Part shown: positions 1 to 8,632 of the stretch, piece by piece
Layout of the letters: every line of letters starts with the position of its first letter
Numbering within the stretch: the stretch's first letter is position 1
Source: Kiloniellales bacterium
Lineage (GTDB): Bacteria > Pseudomonadota > Alphaproteobacteria > Kiloniellales > JAKSBE01
Reading direction: 5' to 3'
Length of the DNA: 28,548 nucleotides
Assembly: GCA_030067055.1 (NCBI GenBank)
Contig: JASJAL010000009.1
Span: 1-28,548, forward strand
The notes under the pieces: generated by a model
Databases searched by the model: none
Told to the model about the DNA's origin: nothing
What the model saw: only the letters and a program-made list of their open reading frames with translations
Translations under genes and position numbers: made by a program

Positions 1-1022
1 TGAGCGGCCCGGGCCCGCGCAACCTGATCACCGACGTGCCGGGCCTGCGGGTCGGCAATGCCGGGGACGACGCGTTGCGTAGCGGGGCGACCGTGGTCCT
101 GCCGGAGGCGCCGGCGGTGGCGGCGGTCGACGTCCGCGGCGGCGGCCCCGGCACGCGGGAGACCGATCTCCTCGACCCGGCCGGCCTGGTGCAGGCGATA
201 GATGCCCTGGTGCTCAGCGGTGGCTCGGCCTTCGGGCTGGCGGCGGCGGACGGCGTGATGGGCTGGCTCAAGGCGCAAGGCCGCGGCTTCGCCGTCGGCG
301 GCGCCCGGGTGCCGATCGTCCCGGCGGCCATCCTCTTCGATCTCAACAACGGCGGCGACAAGGACTGGGGTTCAGACTCGCCCTATCACCGCCTGGGCGC
401 GCAGGCTGTGGAATCCGCCGGAGCTGACTTCGCCCTGGGCAACGCCGGCGCAGGCCTGGGCGCCACGGCCGGCCCGTTCAAGGGCGGACTGGGTTCGGCC
501 TCGATGCGAGACGGCGCGGTGACGCTCGGTGCCCTGGTGGCGGTCAACAGCCTGGGCAGTGTGACCTTTCCGGAGGATCCGAGCTTCTGGGCTTGGCCCT
601 TCGAGCAGGCCTCGGAGTTCGGTGGATTGCCGCCGCCGAGGGCCGTGCCGAGACCCGAGGCGCTGTCGGCCCTGGCGCCGCCCGAGGCCGGAAACACCAC
701 ACTGGCGGTGGTCGCGACCGATGCCGTTCTGACCCGGGTCCGGGCCAAGCGCTTGGCGGTCATGGCCCAGGACGGTCTGGCGCGGGCGATCCGCCCCGTG
801 CATACGCCCTACGACGGTGATACGGTTTTCGCGCTTTCGACCGGGCAGCGCGCATTGGAGGATCCCGAGGCAGACCTGGCGCGGCTGGGCATGCTGGCGG
901 CCGATTGCCTGGCGCGGGCGGTGGCCCGTGCCGTCTTCGAGGCGGAGAGCCTCGGCGGCGTGGTCTCCTATCGGGAGCGCTTCGCCGAGGACATCGCGGC
1001 CCGCAAGGCCGCGCAAGGATAG
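1..1022 (+). CDS. P1-family aminopeptidase (DmpA / L-aminopeptidase-D-esterase type), lacking only its first base
   Basis: The reading frame is open from base 1. The window begins TGAGCGGC, so the first two bases are most likely the end of an ATG whose A lies just outside; this gives a protein of about 340 residues beginning MSGPGPRNLITDVPGLRVG, the usual family N-terminus. A later in-frame GTG at 36 would cut into that conserved segment. Family traits seen are the glycine-rich stretch LSGGSAFGLAAADGV and the junction GNTTLAVVATDA near residues 231-242. Members of this Ntn-hydrolase-like family cleave themselves before the Ser/Thr of this junction, so Thr233 is the expected N-terminal nucleophile of the small subunit. 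Known members release N-terminal residues from peptides, amides or beta-peptides; the substrate here cannot be told. It lies 11 bp upstream of a peptide-transporter binding protein, suggesting that imported peptides are its substrates. No signal peptide is seen, so it is probably cytoplasmic. Confidence 0.9.
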   Translation, partial: SGPGPRNLITDVPGLRVGNAGDDALRSGATVVLPEAPAVAAVDVRGGGPGTRETDLLDPAGLVQAIDALVLSGGSAFGLAAADGVMGWLKAQGRGFAVGGARVPIVPAAILFDLNNGGDKDWGSDSPYHRLGAQAVESAGADFALGNAGAGLGATAGPFKGGLGSASMRDGAVTLGALVAVNSLGSVTFPEDPSFWAWPFEQASEFGGLPPPRAVPRPEALSALAPPEAGNTTLAVVATDAVLTRVRAKRLAVMAQDGLARAIRPVHTPYDGDTVFALSTGQRALEDPEADLARLGMLAADCLARAVARAVFEAESLGGVVSYRERFAEDIAARKAAQG

Positions 1023-1033
1023 GGGAGGGAGAG

Positions 1034-2512
1034 ATGAGGGCGCTGTTTTACGGCCTGGCCCTGGCGACCCTGGCGCTGGTGGCGCCGTCGGCGCAGGCGG
1101 CCAAGACCGATCTGGTGATGGGCATGGTGCTGGAGCCGCCGCACTTGGATCCCACGGCCGGCGCGGCCGCGGCGATCGACGAGGTGGTCTATGCCAACGT
1201 CTTCGAGGGCCTGACCCGGATCGACCGCGACGGCGCCGTGCAACCGGCCCTGGCCAAGAGCTGGACGGTCTCCGACGACGGCCTGACCTACAGTTTTACC
1301 CTGCACGAGGGTGTCAGCTTTCACGACGGCTCTAGCCTCGAGGCCTCGGACGTCGTCTTCTCCCTGGACCGCGCACGGGCCGAGAACAGCGTCAACGCGC
1401 AGAAGGCGCTCTTTGAGCCGATCGAGAGCGTCGCCGCGCCGGATGCGGCCACCGTGGTGGTCACCTTGAAGCGGCCGACCGGGCATTTCCTCTTCAACCT
1501 GGGCTGGGGCGACGCCGTGGTGGTGGCCCCGGAATCGGCCGACGGCAACAAGGCCAAGCCGGTCGGCACCGGCCCCTTCAAGTTCGATCGCTGGGTCCAG
1601 GGCGACCGGGTCGAGCTGGTCCGCAACCCCGATTACTGGGGCGACGCGGTCGAACTCGAACGCGCGACCTTCAAGTTCATCCCGGACCCGGCGGCCGCGG
1701 TCGCGGCCATGCTGGCCGGCGACGCCGACGCCTTCGCCAACTTCCCGGCGCCCGAGAGCCTGGGCCAGTTCGAGGCCGACCCGCGCTTCAAGGTGGTCAT
1801 CGGCAGCACCGAGGGCGAGACCATCCTGACCATGAACAATGGCAAGGCGCCCTTCAGCGATCTGAAGGTGCGCCGCGCCGTGGCTCACGCCCTGGACCGA
1901 AAGGCCATCATCGACGGTGCGATGTTCGGCTACGGCACCCCGATCGGCAGCCACTTCGCGCCCCACCATCCGGCCTACGTCGACCTGACCGATCGCTACC
2001 CTTTCGATCCGGAGAAGGCCAAGGCGCTTCTCGCCGAGGCCGGCCTGGCCGACGGCTTCAAGGCGACCATCAAGCTGCCGCCGCCGACCTACGCCCGGCG
2101 CGGCGGCGAGATCATCGCCGCCCAGCTCGCCAAGGTCGGGATCGAGCTCGAGATCATCCCGGTTGAATGGGCGCAGTGGCTGGAGCAGGTCTTCCGCGGC
2201 AAGGACTACGACCTCACCATCGTCTCCCACACCGAGCCCATGGACATCGGCATCTACGGCCGCGACGACTACTACTTCGACTATCAGAGCGAGGCCTTCA
2301 AGACGACCCTGGCCAAGCTGGACGCGGCGGTGGAGGAGGGCGAGCGCTACAAGCTGATGGCCGAGGCGCAGCGCCAGATCGCCGAGGACTCGGTCAACGG
2401 CTTCCTGTTCCAGCTCGCCAAGCACGGGGTCTGGAACGCCAAGCTCCAGGGCCTCTGGGCCAACAGCCCGGTCCAGGCCAACGACCTGACCGAGGTGTCC
2501 TGGAGCGAGTGA
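1034..2512 (+). CDS. Peptide ABC transporter, periplasmic substrate-binding protein (SBP_bac_5 / DppA-OppA family)
   Basis: The protein has 492 residues. ATG 1034 is preceded by a strong GGAGGGAGAG Shine-Dalgarno sequence; the open frame runs further upstream but only through the previous gene. Residues 1-22 form a Sec signal peptide ending PSAQA, with the mature protein starting AKTDLVMG. Family features follow in order: LEPPHLDPTAGAAAAIDEVVYANVFEGL, the LAKSWTVSDDGLTYSFTLHEGVSFHDG block, PVGTGPFKFDRW, and LKVRRAVAHALDRKAIIDG. Proteins of this family bind di- or oligopeptides, or sometimes other solutes such as nickel or opines, and deliver them to the inner-membrane permease. All partners lie immediately downstream. 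Ligand specificity cannot be read from the sequence, but the neighbouring aminopeptidase favours peptides. Confidence 0.93.
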   Translation: MRALFYGLALATLALVAPSAQAAKTDLVMGMVLEPPHLDPTAGAAAAIDEVVYANVFEGLTRIDRDGAVQPALAKSWTVSDDGLTYSFTLHEGVSFHDGSSLEASDVVFSLDRARAENSVNAQKALFEPIESVAAPDAATVVVTLKRPTGHFLFNLGWGDAVVVAPESADGNKAKPVGTGPFKFDRWVQGDRVELVRNPDYWGDAVELERATFKFIPDPAAAVAAMLAGDADAFANFPAPESLGQFEADPRFKVVIGSTEGETILTMNNGKAPFSDLKVRRAVAHALDRKAIIDGAMFGYGTPIGSHFAPHHPAYVDLTDRYPFDPEKAKALLAEAGLADGFKATIKLPPPTYARRGGEIIAAQLAKVGIELEIIPVEWAQWLEQVFRGKDYDLTIVSHTEPMDIGIYGRDDYYFDYQSEAFKTTLAKLDAAVEEGERYKLMAEAQRQIAEDSVNGFLFQLAKHGVWNAKLQGLWANSPVQANDLTEVSWSE

Positions 2513-2530
2513 CGCGGGCGGCTGCCCGCG
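2513..2530 (+). other. Short GC-rich hairpin between binding-protein and permease genes
   Basis: The first bases after the binding-protein stop codon form a 7-bp perfect stem, CGCGGGC / GCCCGCG, with a GGCT loop. No T-run follows, so it is not a classical terminator. In many binding-protein transporters a hairpin here protects the upstream message and lets the binding protein be made in excess over the permeases; that role is inferred. The rest of the 110-bp spacer (2531-2622) shows nothing recognisable. Confidence 0.4.
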
Positions 2531-2622
2531 GCGCTGCGCGTCCGGGGGAGGGAGTCTCGGTGTTGCCTAGCGGAGCGACGATGGGGCATTCCTTCGCCTA
2601 TCTGCGGCGGTCGTCCTAAGCG

Positions 2623-3579
2623 ATGGCCCTGTTCCTCGTCAAGCGCCTGATCACCCTGGTCCTGACGCTCTTCGTCGCGGCGCTGGTGGTCTTTACGGTG
2701 CTCGAGGTGCTGCCGGGCGATCCGGCGGCGATCATCCTGGGCACCGGGGCGCAGCCGGACACCTTGGCAGCGCTGCGCAAGGAGCTGGGTCTCGACCTGC
2801 CGGCGCCGGTGCGCTTCTTCGACTGGCTGGGCGGGCTGCTGCAAGGCGACCTTGGCCAGAGCTACACCTACAGCGTGCCGGTCGCGGAGTTGATCGCCGA
2901 CCGGGTGGCCGTAAGCCTGCCCCTCGCCGTGATCGCGATCTTGCTCTCGACCGCCATCGCGATTCCGCTCGGCGTTCTGGCGGCCGCGCGGCACAAGCGA
3001 TTGGCCGACCTCTGCGTCATGGGCTTCAGCCAGATCGGGGTCGCGATTCCCAACTTCTGGTTCGCGATCCTGCTGATCCTGCTCTTCGCGGTCGGCCTGC
3101 GCTGGCTCCCGGCCGGCGGTTTCGCGGGCTGGGACGCAGGATTGGGGCCGGCGCTGAAGTCGCTGCTGCTGCCGGCGGTCGCTCTGGCTTTGCCCCAGGC
3201 GGCGATCCTGGCGCGGGTGACCCGCTCCTCGGTGCTCGAGACCCTGGGCGAGGACTACGTCCGCACCGCCCGCGCCAAGGGGCTCAGCCGCGGCGCCGCG
3301 CTTTGGGGCCATGCCCTGCGCAACGCCCTGATCCCGGTGGTCACCATCATGGGCTTGCAGTTCTCCTTCCTGCTCGCCGGTACTATCATCATCGAGAACG
3401 TCTTCTACCTGCCCGGGCTCGGCCGGCTGATCTTCCAGGCCATCGCCCAGCGCGACCTGATCGTGGTCAAGGACCTCGTCGTGCTGCTGGCCGGTGCGGT
3501 GGTGCTGGTCAACTTCACGGTCGACCTGCTCTATGCCGCGCTCGACCCGCGGCTGCGCGGAGGCGTCGAAGGTGCTTGA
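2623..3579 (+). CDS. Peptide ABC transporter permease (DppB/OppB type)
   Basis: The protein has 318 residues, normal for the family. The start ATG gives MALFLVKRLITLVLTLFVAALVVFTVLEVLPGDPA, the characteristic first transmembrane helix followed by the LPGDPA motif. About six hydrophobic segments follow. The EAA-type coupling loop is visible as TARAKGLSRGAALWGHALRNALIPV, where the permease contacts the ATPase. The protein forms half of the inner-membrane channel of the importer with the next gene product. Its 3' end overlaps the GTG start of the second permease by 8 bp, which indicates translational coupling. Confidence 0.94.
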   Translation: MALFLVKRLITLVLTLFVAALVVFTVLEVLPGDPAAIILGTGAQPDTLAALRKELGLDLPAPVRFFDWLGGLLQGDLGQSYTYSVPVAELIADRVAVSLPLAVIAILLSTAIAIPLGVLAAARHKRLADLCVMGFSQIGVAIPNFWFAILLILLFAVGLRWLPAGGFAGWDAGLGPALKSLLLPAVALALPQAAILARVTRSSVLETLGEDYVRTARAKGLSRGAALWGHALRNALIPVVTIMGLQFSFLLAGTIIIENVFYLPGLGRLIFQAIAQRDLIVVKDLVVLLAGAVVLVNFTVDLLYAALDPRLRGGVEGA

Positions 3580-4420
3580 GGCAGGACGCGAGCTGCTGCG
3601 CGAGGGCCTGCGCCACCGCTCCTTCCTGATCGGCGGCCTGCTCACCTTCGCCTTCCTGGCGATGGCGGCGCTGTCGCTGGTCTGGACGCCCTACGGCGTC
3701 GCCGAGATCGACGTCGCCGGCAAGCTGCGGCCGCCCTCGGCGGCGCATTGGCTGGGCACCGATCACTTCGGCCGCGACATCCTCTCGATGATCATGGCCG
3801 GTGCGGTCAATTCCATCGTCGTCGCCCTGGTCGCGGTCGGCATCGGGCTCGGCTTCGGCGTGCCCCTGGGCGCGCTGGCGGCGGCGCGCGGCGGCTGGGT
3901 CAGCGAGGCGGTGATGCGATTCTCCGACTTCGCCTTCGCCTTTCCGGCGCTGCTGACCGCGGTCATGATCACCGCCCTGCTGGGCCCCGGGGCGGTCAAC
4001 TCGATCATCGCGATCGGGATCTTCAACGTCCCGGTCTTCGCCCGCCTGGCACGCGGCGCCGCGCTGTCGGTCTGGCAACGCGAGTTCATTCTGGCCGCCC
4101 GGGTCGCCGGCAAGGGCCAGGCGCGAGTGACCGTCGAGCACGTGCTGCCCAACATCGCCAGCGTCTTGATCGTCCAGGCGACGATCCAGTTCGCCCTGGC
4201 GATCCTGGCCGAAGCCGGCCTGAGCTACCTGGGCCTGGGAACCCAGCCGCCGGCGGCGAGCTGGGGCAAGATGCTGAACGACGCCCAGACCTTCATGTTC
4301 CAGGCGCCCTACCTGGCGATCTTTCCGGGCTGCGCCATCGCCCTTACGGTGCTGGGCCTCAACCTGCTGGGCGATGGCCTACGCGACATCCTCGACCCCA
4401 AGCTCAGGCGGGCGCGCTGA
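3572..4420 (+). CDS. Peptide ABC transporter permease (DppC/OppC type)
   Basis: The protein has 282 residues. The chosen start is GTG 3572 with GGAGG at 3559-3563; the frame is open further upstream, but only inside the first permease gene. The N-terminus VLEAGRELLREGLRHRSFLIGG precedes the first membrane helix. The periplasmic signature HWLGTDHFGRDILSMIMAGA is typical of DppC-like proteins and is followed by a block of membrane helices. The coupling loop AARVAGKGQARVTVEHVLPN contacts the ATPases. It pairs with the preceding permease. The next gene's ATG lies 2 bp after its stop codon. Confidence 0.94.
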   Translation: MLEAGRELLREGLRHRSFLIGGLLTFAFLAMAALSLVWTPYGVAEIDVAGKLRPPSAAHWLGTDHFGRDILSMIMAGAVNSIVVALVAVGIGLGFGVPLGALAAARGGWVSEAVMRFSDFAFAFPALLTAVMITALLGPGAVNSIIAIGIFNVPVFARLARGAALSVWQREFILAARVAGKGQARVTVEHVLPNIASVLIVQATIQFALAILAEAGLSYLGLGTQPPAASWGKMLNDAQTFMFQAPYLAIFPGCAIALTVLGLNLLGDGLRDILDPKLRRAR

Positions 4421-4422
4421 CC

Positions 4423-5394
4423 ATGGCCTTGCTCGAGATCGAGGGACTGGACGTCGCGATCGGCACTCCTCTGGGTCCGGTCGAGATCCTGCGCGACGTC
4501 GGACTCACACTCGAGCGTGGCGAGAGCCTGGGCCTGGTCGGCGAGTCCGGCTGCGGCAAGTCGATGACCGCACTCGCGATCCTGGGCTTGCTGCCCGCGG
4601 CGGCGCGGGCCAGTGGGCGGATCGTCCTGGAGGGGCACAACCTGCTGGAGCTCGGCGAGGCCGAGCTCTGCCGCCTGCGCGGCCGGCGCCTCGCCATGGT
4701 CTTCCAGGAGCCGATGACCGCGCTCAACCCGGTCCGCAGCATCGGCGACCAGGTGGCCGAGGGCCTGCGTCTGCACCTGGGGCTCAACGGCCGCCGCGCC
4801 CTGGACCGGGCCGCCGCCTTGCTGGAGCGGGTCGGACTGCCCGAGTCGGACTTCCCGCTCGGCCTCCACCCGCATCAGCTTTCCGGCGGTCAGCGCCAGC
4901 GGGTGGTGGTCGCCATGGCCCTCGCCTGCGGCCCGGACATCCTGATCGCCGACGAGCCGACCACCGCCCTCGACGTCACCATCCAGGCTCAGATCCTCGA
5001 CCTCATCGCCGAGCTCGCCGCGGACGAGGGCATGGCCCTGATCCTGATCTCCCACGACCTGGGTGTGATCGCCGAGATGACCGACCGCATGGCGGTGATG
5101 TATGCCGGCGCGATCGTCGAGAGCGGCCCGACCGCCGAGGTTTTCCGCAGACGGGCGCATCCCTACACCGAGGGCCTCTTCGCCGCGCTGCCCAGCTTGA
5201 ATGCCGCGCCCGGCGATCGCCTCGCCTCGATCCCGGGCCAGGTACCGGATCCATTGCAACGGCCCCCGGGCTGTCCCTTCGCGCCGCGCTGCCCCCGTGC
5301 CAGCGGCGCCTGCGAGTCCGCGCCGCGCCGGACGGCGCTGGGTTCCGGCCACGAGGTCTCCTGCTACCATCCCCTGCGGGAGGCGACGCCGTGA
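4423..5394 (+). CDS. Peptide ABC transporter ATP-binding protein (DppD/OppD type)
   Basis: The protein has 323 residues. ATG 4423 was chosen because translation further upstream is merely a shadow of the permease gene. All ATPase motifs are intact: Walker A GESGCGKS (40-47), the Q-loop FQEP (about 94-97), signature LSGGQRQR (153-160), Walker B ILIADE (173-178), and switch His211 in ISHDLG. The C-terminal oligopeptide-transporter region holds a four-cysteine set, CPFAPRC ... C ... C, the pattern that in some homologues binds an iron-sulphur cluster. It powers the importer as a heterodimer with the next gene product. The stop codon overlaps the next start codon (GTGA). Confidence 0.95.
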   Translation: MALLEIEGLDVAIGTPLGPVEILRDVGLTLERGESLGLVGESGCGKSMTALAILGLLPAAARASGRIVLEGHNLLELGEAELCRLRGRRLAMVFQEPMTALNPVRSIGDQVAEGLRLHLGLNGRRALDRAAALLERVGLPESDFPLGLHPHQLSGGQRQRVVVAMALACGPDILIADEPTTALDVTIQAQILDLIAELAADEGMALILISHDLGVIAEMTDRMAVMYAGAIVESGPTAEVFRRRAHPYTEGLFAALPSLNAAPGDRLASIPGQVPDPLQRPPGCPFAPRCPRASGACESAPRRTALGSGHEVSCYHPLREATP

Positions 5395-6359
5395 ACCCGC
5401 TCCTGCAGGTCGAGGGTCTTGTGCGGGACTACCGCCTGCCGCGACGGAAACTGCTGGGGCCGACGCCACGGCGGCGAGCGCTCTTCGGCGTCGACCTGGA
5501 GCTCGCCGCGGGCCGCAGTCTCGGCGTCGTCGGCGAGTCCGGCTGCGGCAAGTCGACCCTGGCCCGCGCCGTGGTGGCGCTCGAGGCGCCGACCCAGGGC
5601 CAGGTCCGCTTCAAGGGCAAGGACCTCTTCGCGCTTCGGCCGCCCGCGCTTCGACGCCTGCGGCGGCACTTCCAGATGGTCTTCCAGGACCCTTACGGTT
5701 CGCTCGATCCGCGCTACCGGATCGGGCGCAGCGTCGCCGAGCCGCTCGACGCGCTGGAAAGCGAGGTCAGCGCCGCGCGCCGCGAGCGGATCGCCGAGGC
5801 CCTGGACGCGGTCGGCCTCAAGGCGGCGGACGCCGCAAGGTACCCGCACGAGTTCTCGGGCGGACAGCGCCAGCGCATCGCCATCGCCCGGGCCCTGATC
5901 ACGCGGCCGGAGCTGATCGTCGCCGACGAGCCGGTCTCGGCGCTCGACGTCTCGGTCCAGGCCCAGGTCCTGAACCTGATGCTCGATCTGCAGGAACGCC
6001 TGGGCCTCGCCTACCTCTTCATCAGCCACGATCTCTCGGTGATTCGGACCGTCGCCCAGGAGGTCGCGGTGATGTACCTCGGCCGGATCGTCGAGCAGGG
6101 GCCGAGCCAGGCGGTCTTCGCCGACCCGGCGCATCCCTATACCCGGGCCCTGATCGAAGCGGTGCCGCGGCCGGATCCTGCCCGCCGCCGGCGGCCCGGT
6201 CAGGTGGCGCGGGAGGCCAAGCCCGGCGGCCCCGCCGGCCCGGGCGTGGGCTGTCCCTATGCTGCCCGCTGCCCCTTGGCCGAGGCCCGCTGCCGGCAGG
6301 AACCGCCGTCGCTGCGGCCGCTGGGCGCGGACCGGCACGTCGCTTGCCACCTGGCCTGA
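5391..6359 (+). CDS. Peptide ABC transporter ATP-binding protein (DppF/OppF type)
   Basis: The protein has 322 residues. GTG 5391 overlaps the previous stop codon in a GTGA junction, indicating translational coupling; the upstream open frame is a shadow of the previous ATPase gene. Motifs are Walker A GESGCGKS (48-55), Q-loop FQDPYGSLDPR (98-108), signature FSGGQRQR (155-162), Walker B LIVADE (175-180) and His213 in the switch loop. The FQDPYGSLDPR Q-loop is typical of the F-type subunit as opposed to D-type. The C-terminus again carries the cysteine set CPYAARCPLAEARC ... C. It is the last gene of the transporter unit. Confidence 0.95.
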   Translation: MNPLLQVEGLVRDYRLPRRKLLGPTPRRRALFGVDLELAAGRSLGVVGESGCGKSTLARAVVALEAPTQGQVRFKGKDLFALRPPALRRLRRHFQMVFQDPYGSLDPRYRIGRSVAEPLDALESEVSAARRERIAEALDAVGLKAADAARYPHEFSGGQRQRIAIARALITRPELIVADEPVSALDVSVQAQVLNLMLDLQERLGLAYLFISHDLSVIRTVAQEVAVMYLGRIVEQGPSQAVFADPAHPYTRALIEAVPRPDPARRRRPGQVAREAKPGGPAGPGVGCPYAARCPLAEARCRQEPPSLRPLGADRHVACHLA

Positions 6360-6433
6360 GTCCCGGCTGGAACGCACCGGCTCTGGCCGCTTGGCGGCGC
6401 GATGACTACATTGGGGACAAAGGGGAGGACCGC

Positions 6434-7225
6434 ATGATCGTCGAGCAGATCTGGACCGCGAACGCCTATCGCAACTTCAACTACCTCATCGCCTGCCCGG
6501 AGACCGGCGAGGCCCTGGCCATCGATCCGCTGGATCACCGCAAGTGCCTGGCCACGGCCAAGGATAGGGGCTGGGAGATCACACAGATCCTCAACACACA
6601 TGAGCACGGCGATCACATCGGCGGCAACAAGCCGATGATCGCCGCCACCGGCGCCAAGCTCCTGGCCCACGAGAACGCCCGCGACCGTATCCCTGGCATC
6701 GACCGGGGCCTGGGCGCCGGCGACGTGATCAAGGTCGGCAAGACGGTGGAGCTGGAATCCCTGGACACCCCGGGCCACACCATGAGCCACGTCTGCCTGC
6801 TGTCCCGCACCGATCAGCCGGCCTTGTTCTGCGGCGATACCCTGTTCAACGCCGGGGCCGGCAATTGCCACAACGGCGGCCATCCCAACGAGCTTTATCA
6901 CACCTTCGCCGAGCAGCTGTCGCAGCTGCCGGACGAAACCTTGATCTATCCGGGCCACGACTACATCGCCAACAACCTGCGCTTCACATTGGACCGCGAG
7001 CCGGACAACCCACGGGCGCCGGGCCTGCTGGCCGAGATCGAGGATCAGGATCCCGGCCAGGCCCTGGTCACCACCCTGGCCCTGGAAAAGGAGGTCAACA
7101 CCTTCTTCCGCTTGCACAATCCGGGGGTCATCGCCCGGCTGCGCGAGGTCTTCCCGGACCTGCCGGATGAGCCCGATGCAAAGACCGTGTTCTTGAAGCT
7201 GCGTGAACTGCGCAACAGCTGGTAA
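6434..7225 (+). CDS. gloB: Hydroxyacylglutathione hydrolase (glyoxalase II)
   Basis: The protein has 263 residues, normal for glyoxalase II. ATG 6434 has a GGGGAGGA Shine-Dalgarno sequence 5 bases upstream. The metallo-beta-lactamase metal motif THEHGDH spans residues 55-61. The remaining binuclear-metal ligands are seen in TPGHTMSH, FCGDTLF and YPGHDYIANN. The C-terminal glutathione-binding region (EVNTFFRLHNP) is present and ends in the family-typical ELRNSW. The enzyme hydrolyses S-D-lactoylglutathione to D-lactate and glutathione, the second step of methylglyoxal detoxification. The gap to the transporter is 74 bp, so cotranscription is possible but not evident. No glyoxalase I gene is in the window. 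Confidence 0.94.
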   Translation: MIVEQIWTANAYRNFNYLIACPETGEALAIDPLDHRKCLATAKDRGWEITQILNTHEHGDHIGGNKPMIAATGAKLLAHENARDRIPGIDRGLGAGDVIKVGKTVELESLDTPGHTMSHVCLLSRTDQPALFCGDTLFNAGAGNCHNGGHPNELYHTFAEQLSQLPDETLIYPGHDYIANNLRFTLDREPDNPRAPGLLAEIEDQDPGQALVTTLALEKEVNTFFRLHNPGVIARLREVFPDLPDEPDAKTVFLKLRELRNSW

Positions 7226-7236
7226 CGGGGTCGAGG

Positions 7237-7737
7237 GTGAGCGGAGCCGACGGCGAGATCACCATGAGCGGCTACCGCCCGGGTGCGCTCGGATGGGCGG
7301 TCCAGACCCAGGCGGCCTATTACGGCCGACACTGGGGTTTCGGAGTCTACTTCGAGGCCAAGATCGCCGCCGAGCTGGCTGAATTTCTGAAGCGTTTCGA
7401 CGAGAAGCGGGACCTGTTCCGGCTCGCGCTCGCCGGCGAGCAAATCCTGGGCACGATCTCGGTCGACGGCAACGACGCGGCCGGCAAGGGTGCGCACCTG
7501 CGCTGGTTCATGGTCGATCCGGCCGCCCAGGGCAGGGGCGTCGGCCGGCGACTGCTCGACGCCGGGCTCGGCTTCTGCAGCGCCCGAGGCTATCCCCGGG
7601 TCTACCTCTGGACCTTTGCCGGGCTCGACGCCGCTCGACGGCTCTACGACGATGCCGGCTTCCAGGTGGTCGAGGAGCAGGACGACGAACAATGGGGCAA
7701 GACCATGCGCGAGCAACGCATGGTCTTGCAGCTCTAG
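7237..7737 (+). CDS. GNAT-family N-acetyltransferase, standalone
   Basis: The protein has 166 residues if it starts at GTG 7237; ATG 7264 (157 residues) is the alternative. The longer form keeps a short beta-strand (EITMSGYRPGALGW) found at the start of related domains. The sequence YRPGALGWAVQTQAAYYGRHWGFGVYFEAKIA resembles the acetyltransferase half of MarR-GNAT fusion proteins; here there is no MarR domain. The acetyl-CoA loop is AQGRGVGRRLLDAG, followed by VYLWTFAGLDAARRLYDDAGF. The substrate is unknown. It starts 11 bp after gloB on the same strand, so the two are probably cotranscribed. It ends 7 bp before the convergent glutaredoxin gene. Confidence 0.82.
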   Translation: MSGADGEITMSGYRPGALGWAVQTQAAYYGRHWGFGVYFEAKIAAELAEFLKRFDEKRDLFRLALAGEQILGTISVDGNDAAGKGAHLRWFMVDPAAQGRGVGRRLLDAGLGFCSARGYPRVYLWTFAGLDAARRLYDDAGFQVVEEQDDEQWGKTMREQRMVLQL

Positions 7738-7744
7738 CCACGAC

Positions 7745-7999
7745 CTATCGGGACAAGGCGTTCAGCTTGCCGCGTTCGTCGAGCAGGCAGAGGTCCTCGT
7801 AGCCGCCGATATGCTCGCCGTCGATGAAGATCTGCGGGATCGCCGTGCTCCGCGGCAGGCGGCGCAGCAACTCCTCGAGCTGTGCCGGATCGGCGGCGAT
7901 GTCGAGCTCCTGGTAGGCCAGGCCCTTGCCGTCCAGCAGTTCCTTGGCCCGCAGGCAGTAGCCGCAGTTCGGCGCCGAGAAGATCTCGATTCTTGCCAT
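7745..7999 (-). CDS. grxC: Glutaredoxin 3-type (GrxC)
   Basis: The protein has 84 residues, normal for a bacterial glutaredoxin. The dithiol active site is C12-G-Y-C15; the more usual motif is CPYC, so a Gly replaces the Pro. The cis-proline segment TAIPQIFI and the glutathione-binding GGYEDL are both present. It reduces protein disulfides or glutathione mixed disulfides using glutathione. The gene follows the AhpD-like gene by 9 bp on the same strand, so the two are probably cotranscribed. An obvious idea is that it reduces the CxxC of the AhpD-like protein; this is inference. Confidence 0.92.
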   Translation of the reverse strand: MARIEIFSAPNCGYCLRAKELLDGKGLAYQELDIAADPAQLEELLRRLPRSTAIPQIFIDGEHIGGYEDLCLLDERGKLNALSR

Positions 8000-8008
8000 A
8001 GTTCGGTC

Positions 8009-8578
8009 TCAGTGGTTGATGTGGAGGATCGGCTCGACGCCGTCGAACATCGGCTCCAGCACGACGCCCATGGCATCGCCGAACTTGGACACGAAGATGT
8101 AGGTCGCGATGACGAAGGCGGCCTCGACGATCTGCGCGTCGGTGAAGTGCTTGTGAAGTCGGTCCCAGAGGTCCTTCGAAAGCCGGTTGGCATCGACGCC
8201 GATCTGCACCGTGAGATCGAGAAGCGCCTTTTCGCCCTCGGTGAAATGCGGGCTGGTCTTGTACTTGTCGCCGTCGATGTCGGCGATCTTCTCCTCGGAA
8301 ATGCCCAGCATCATCGACAGTCGCTCGTGCTGAACGACGCAGTACTGGCAGTCGTTGCGCTGGGTCGCCTTGAGGATCAGCAGCTCCTTGGTGACCCAGT
8401 CGATGTGGCCGTCCTTCAGGATCGCCATGATCAGGTCGGTGAAGGCAACCCCCAGCTCGGGCGTGTGGCCCAGGACCTTGAAGATGTTGAGCAGGGCTTT
8501 GAAGCGGTCTTCGGCCTTGTCGTAAAAGGCGTTCGTCATGGCATCGGCCTGCTCGCGCTCGACGTAGGATACGGTCAT
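8009..8578 (-). CDS. AhpD-like / carboxymuconolactone decarboxylase family protein
   Basis: The protein has 189 residues. ATG 8578 has an excellent AAGGGAGG Shine-Dalgarno sequence, so the 11-codon longer open frame is not used. The family motif E-x11-C-x2-C-x3-H fits exactly: Glu65, Cys77, Cys80, His84, within LLILKATQRNDCQYCVVQHE. In AhpD this cluster performs thiol-based peroxidase or adaptor chemistry; in other members the same fold acts on aromatic lactones or has unknown function. A CxxC pair points to redox activity over decarboxylation. It sits between a TetR regulator gene and a glutaredoxin gene, with an operator-like site directly upstream, which suggests inducible oxidative or electrophile defence. 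The exact substrate is unknown. Confidence 0.85.
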   Translation of the reverse strand: MTVSYVEREQADAMTNAFYDKAEDRFKALLNIFKVLGHTPELGVAFTDLIMAILKDGHIDWVTKELLILKATQRNDCQYCVVQHERLSMMLGISEEKIADIDGDKYKTSPHFTEGEKALLDLTVQIGVDANRLSKDLWDRLHKHFTDAQIVEAAFVIATYIFVSKFGDAMGVVLEPMFDGVEPILHINH

Positions 8579-8594
8579 CTTTGCCTCCCTTGTT

Positions 8595-8612
8595 TTGACT
8601 GAGCGTTCCAAA
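8595..8612 (-). promoter_or_regulatory. Probable TetR operator upstream of the AhpD-like gene
   Basis: Read on the - strand the site is TTTGGAACGCTCAGTCAA. It matches the site upstream of the tetR gene at 16 of 18 positions. It lies 17 bp before the AhpD-like start codon and after the tetR stop codon, so it would control an internal promoter. Binding by the neighbouring TetR protein is inferred. Confidence 0.6.
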
Positions 8613-8632
8613 CTGGTGAAATAAAGAGCCGG

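Noticed and set aside
968..2425. Long - strand open frame (485 codons) opposite the peptide-binding protein gene
   Set aside because: Repetitive Arg/Gly/Val-rich translation with no motif; it is the antisense shadow of a well-supported gene in GC-rich DNA.
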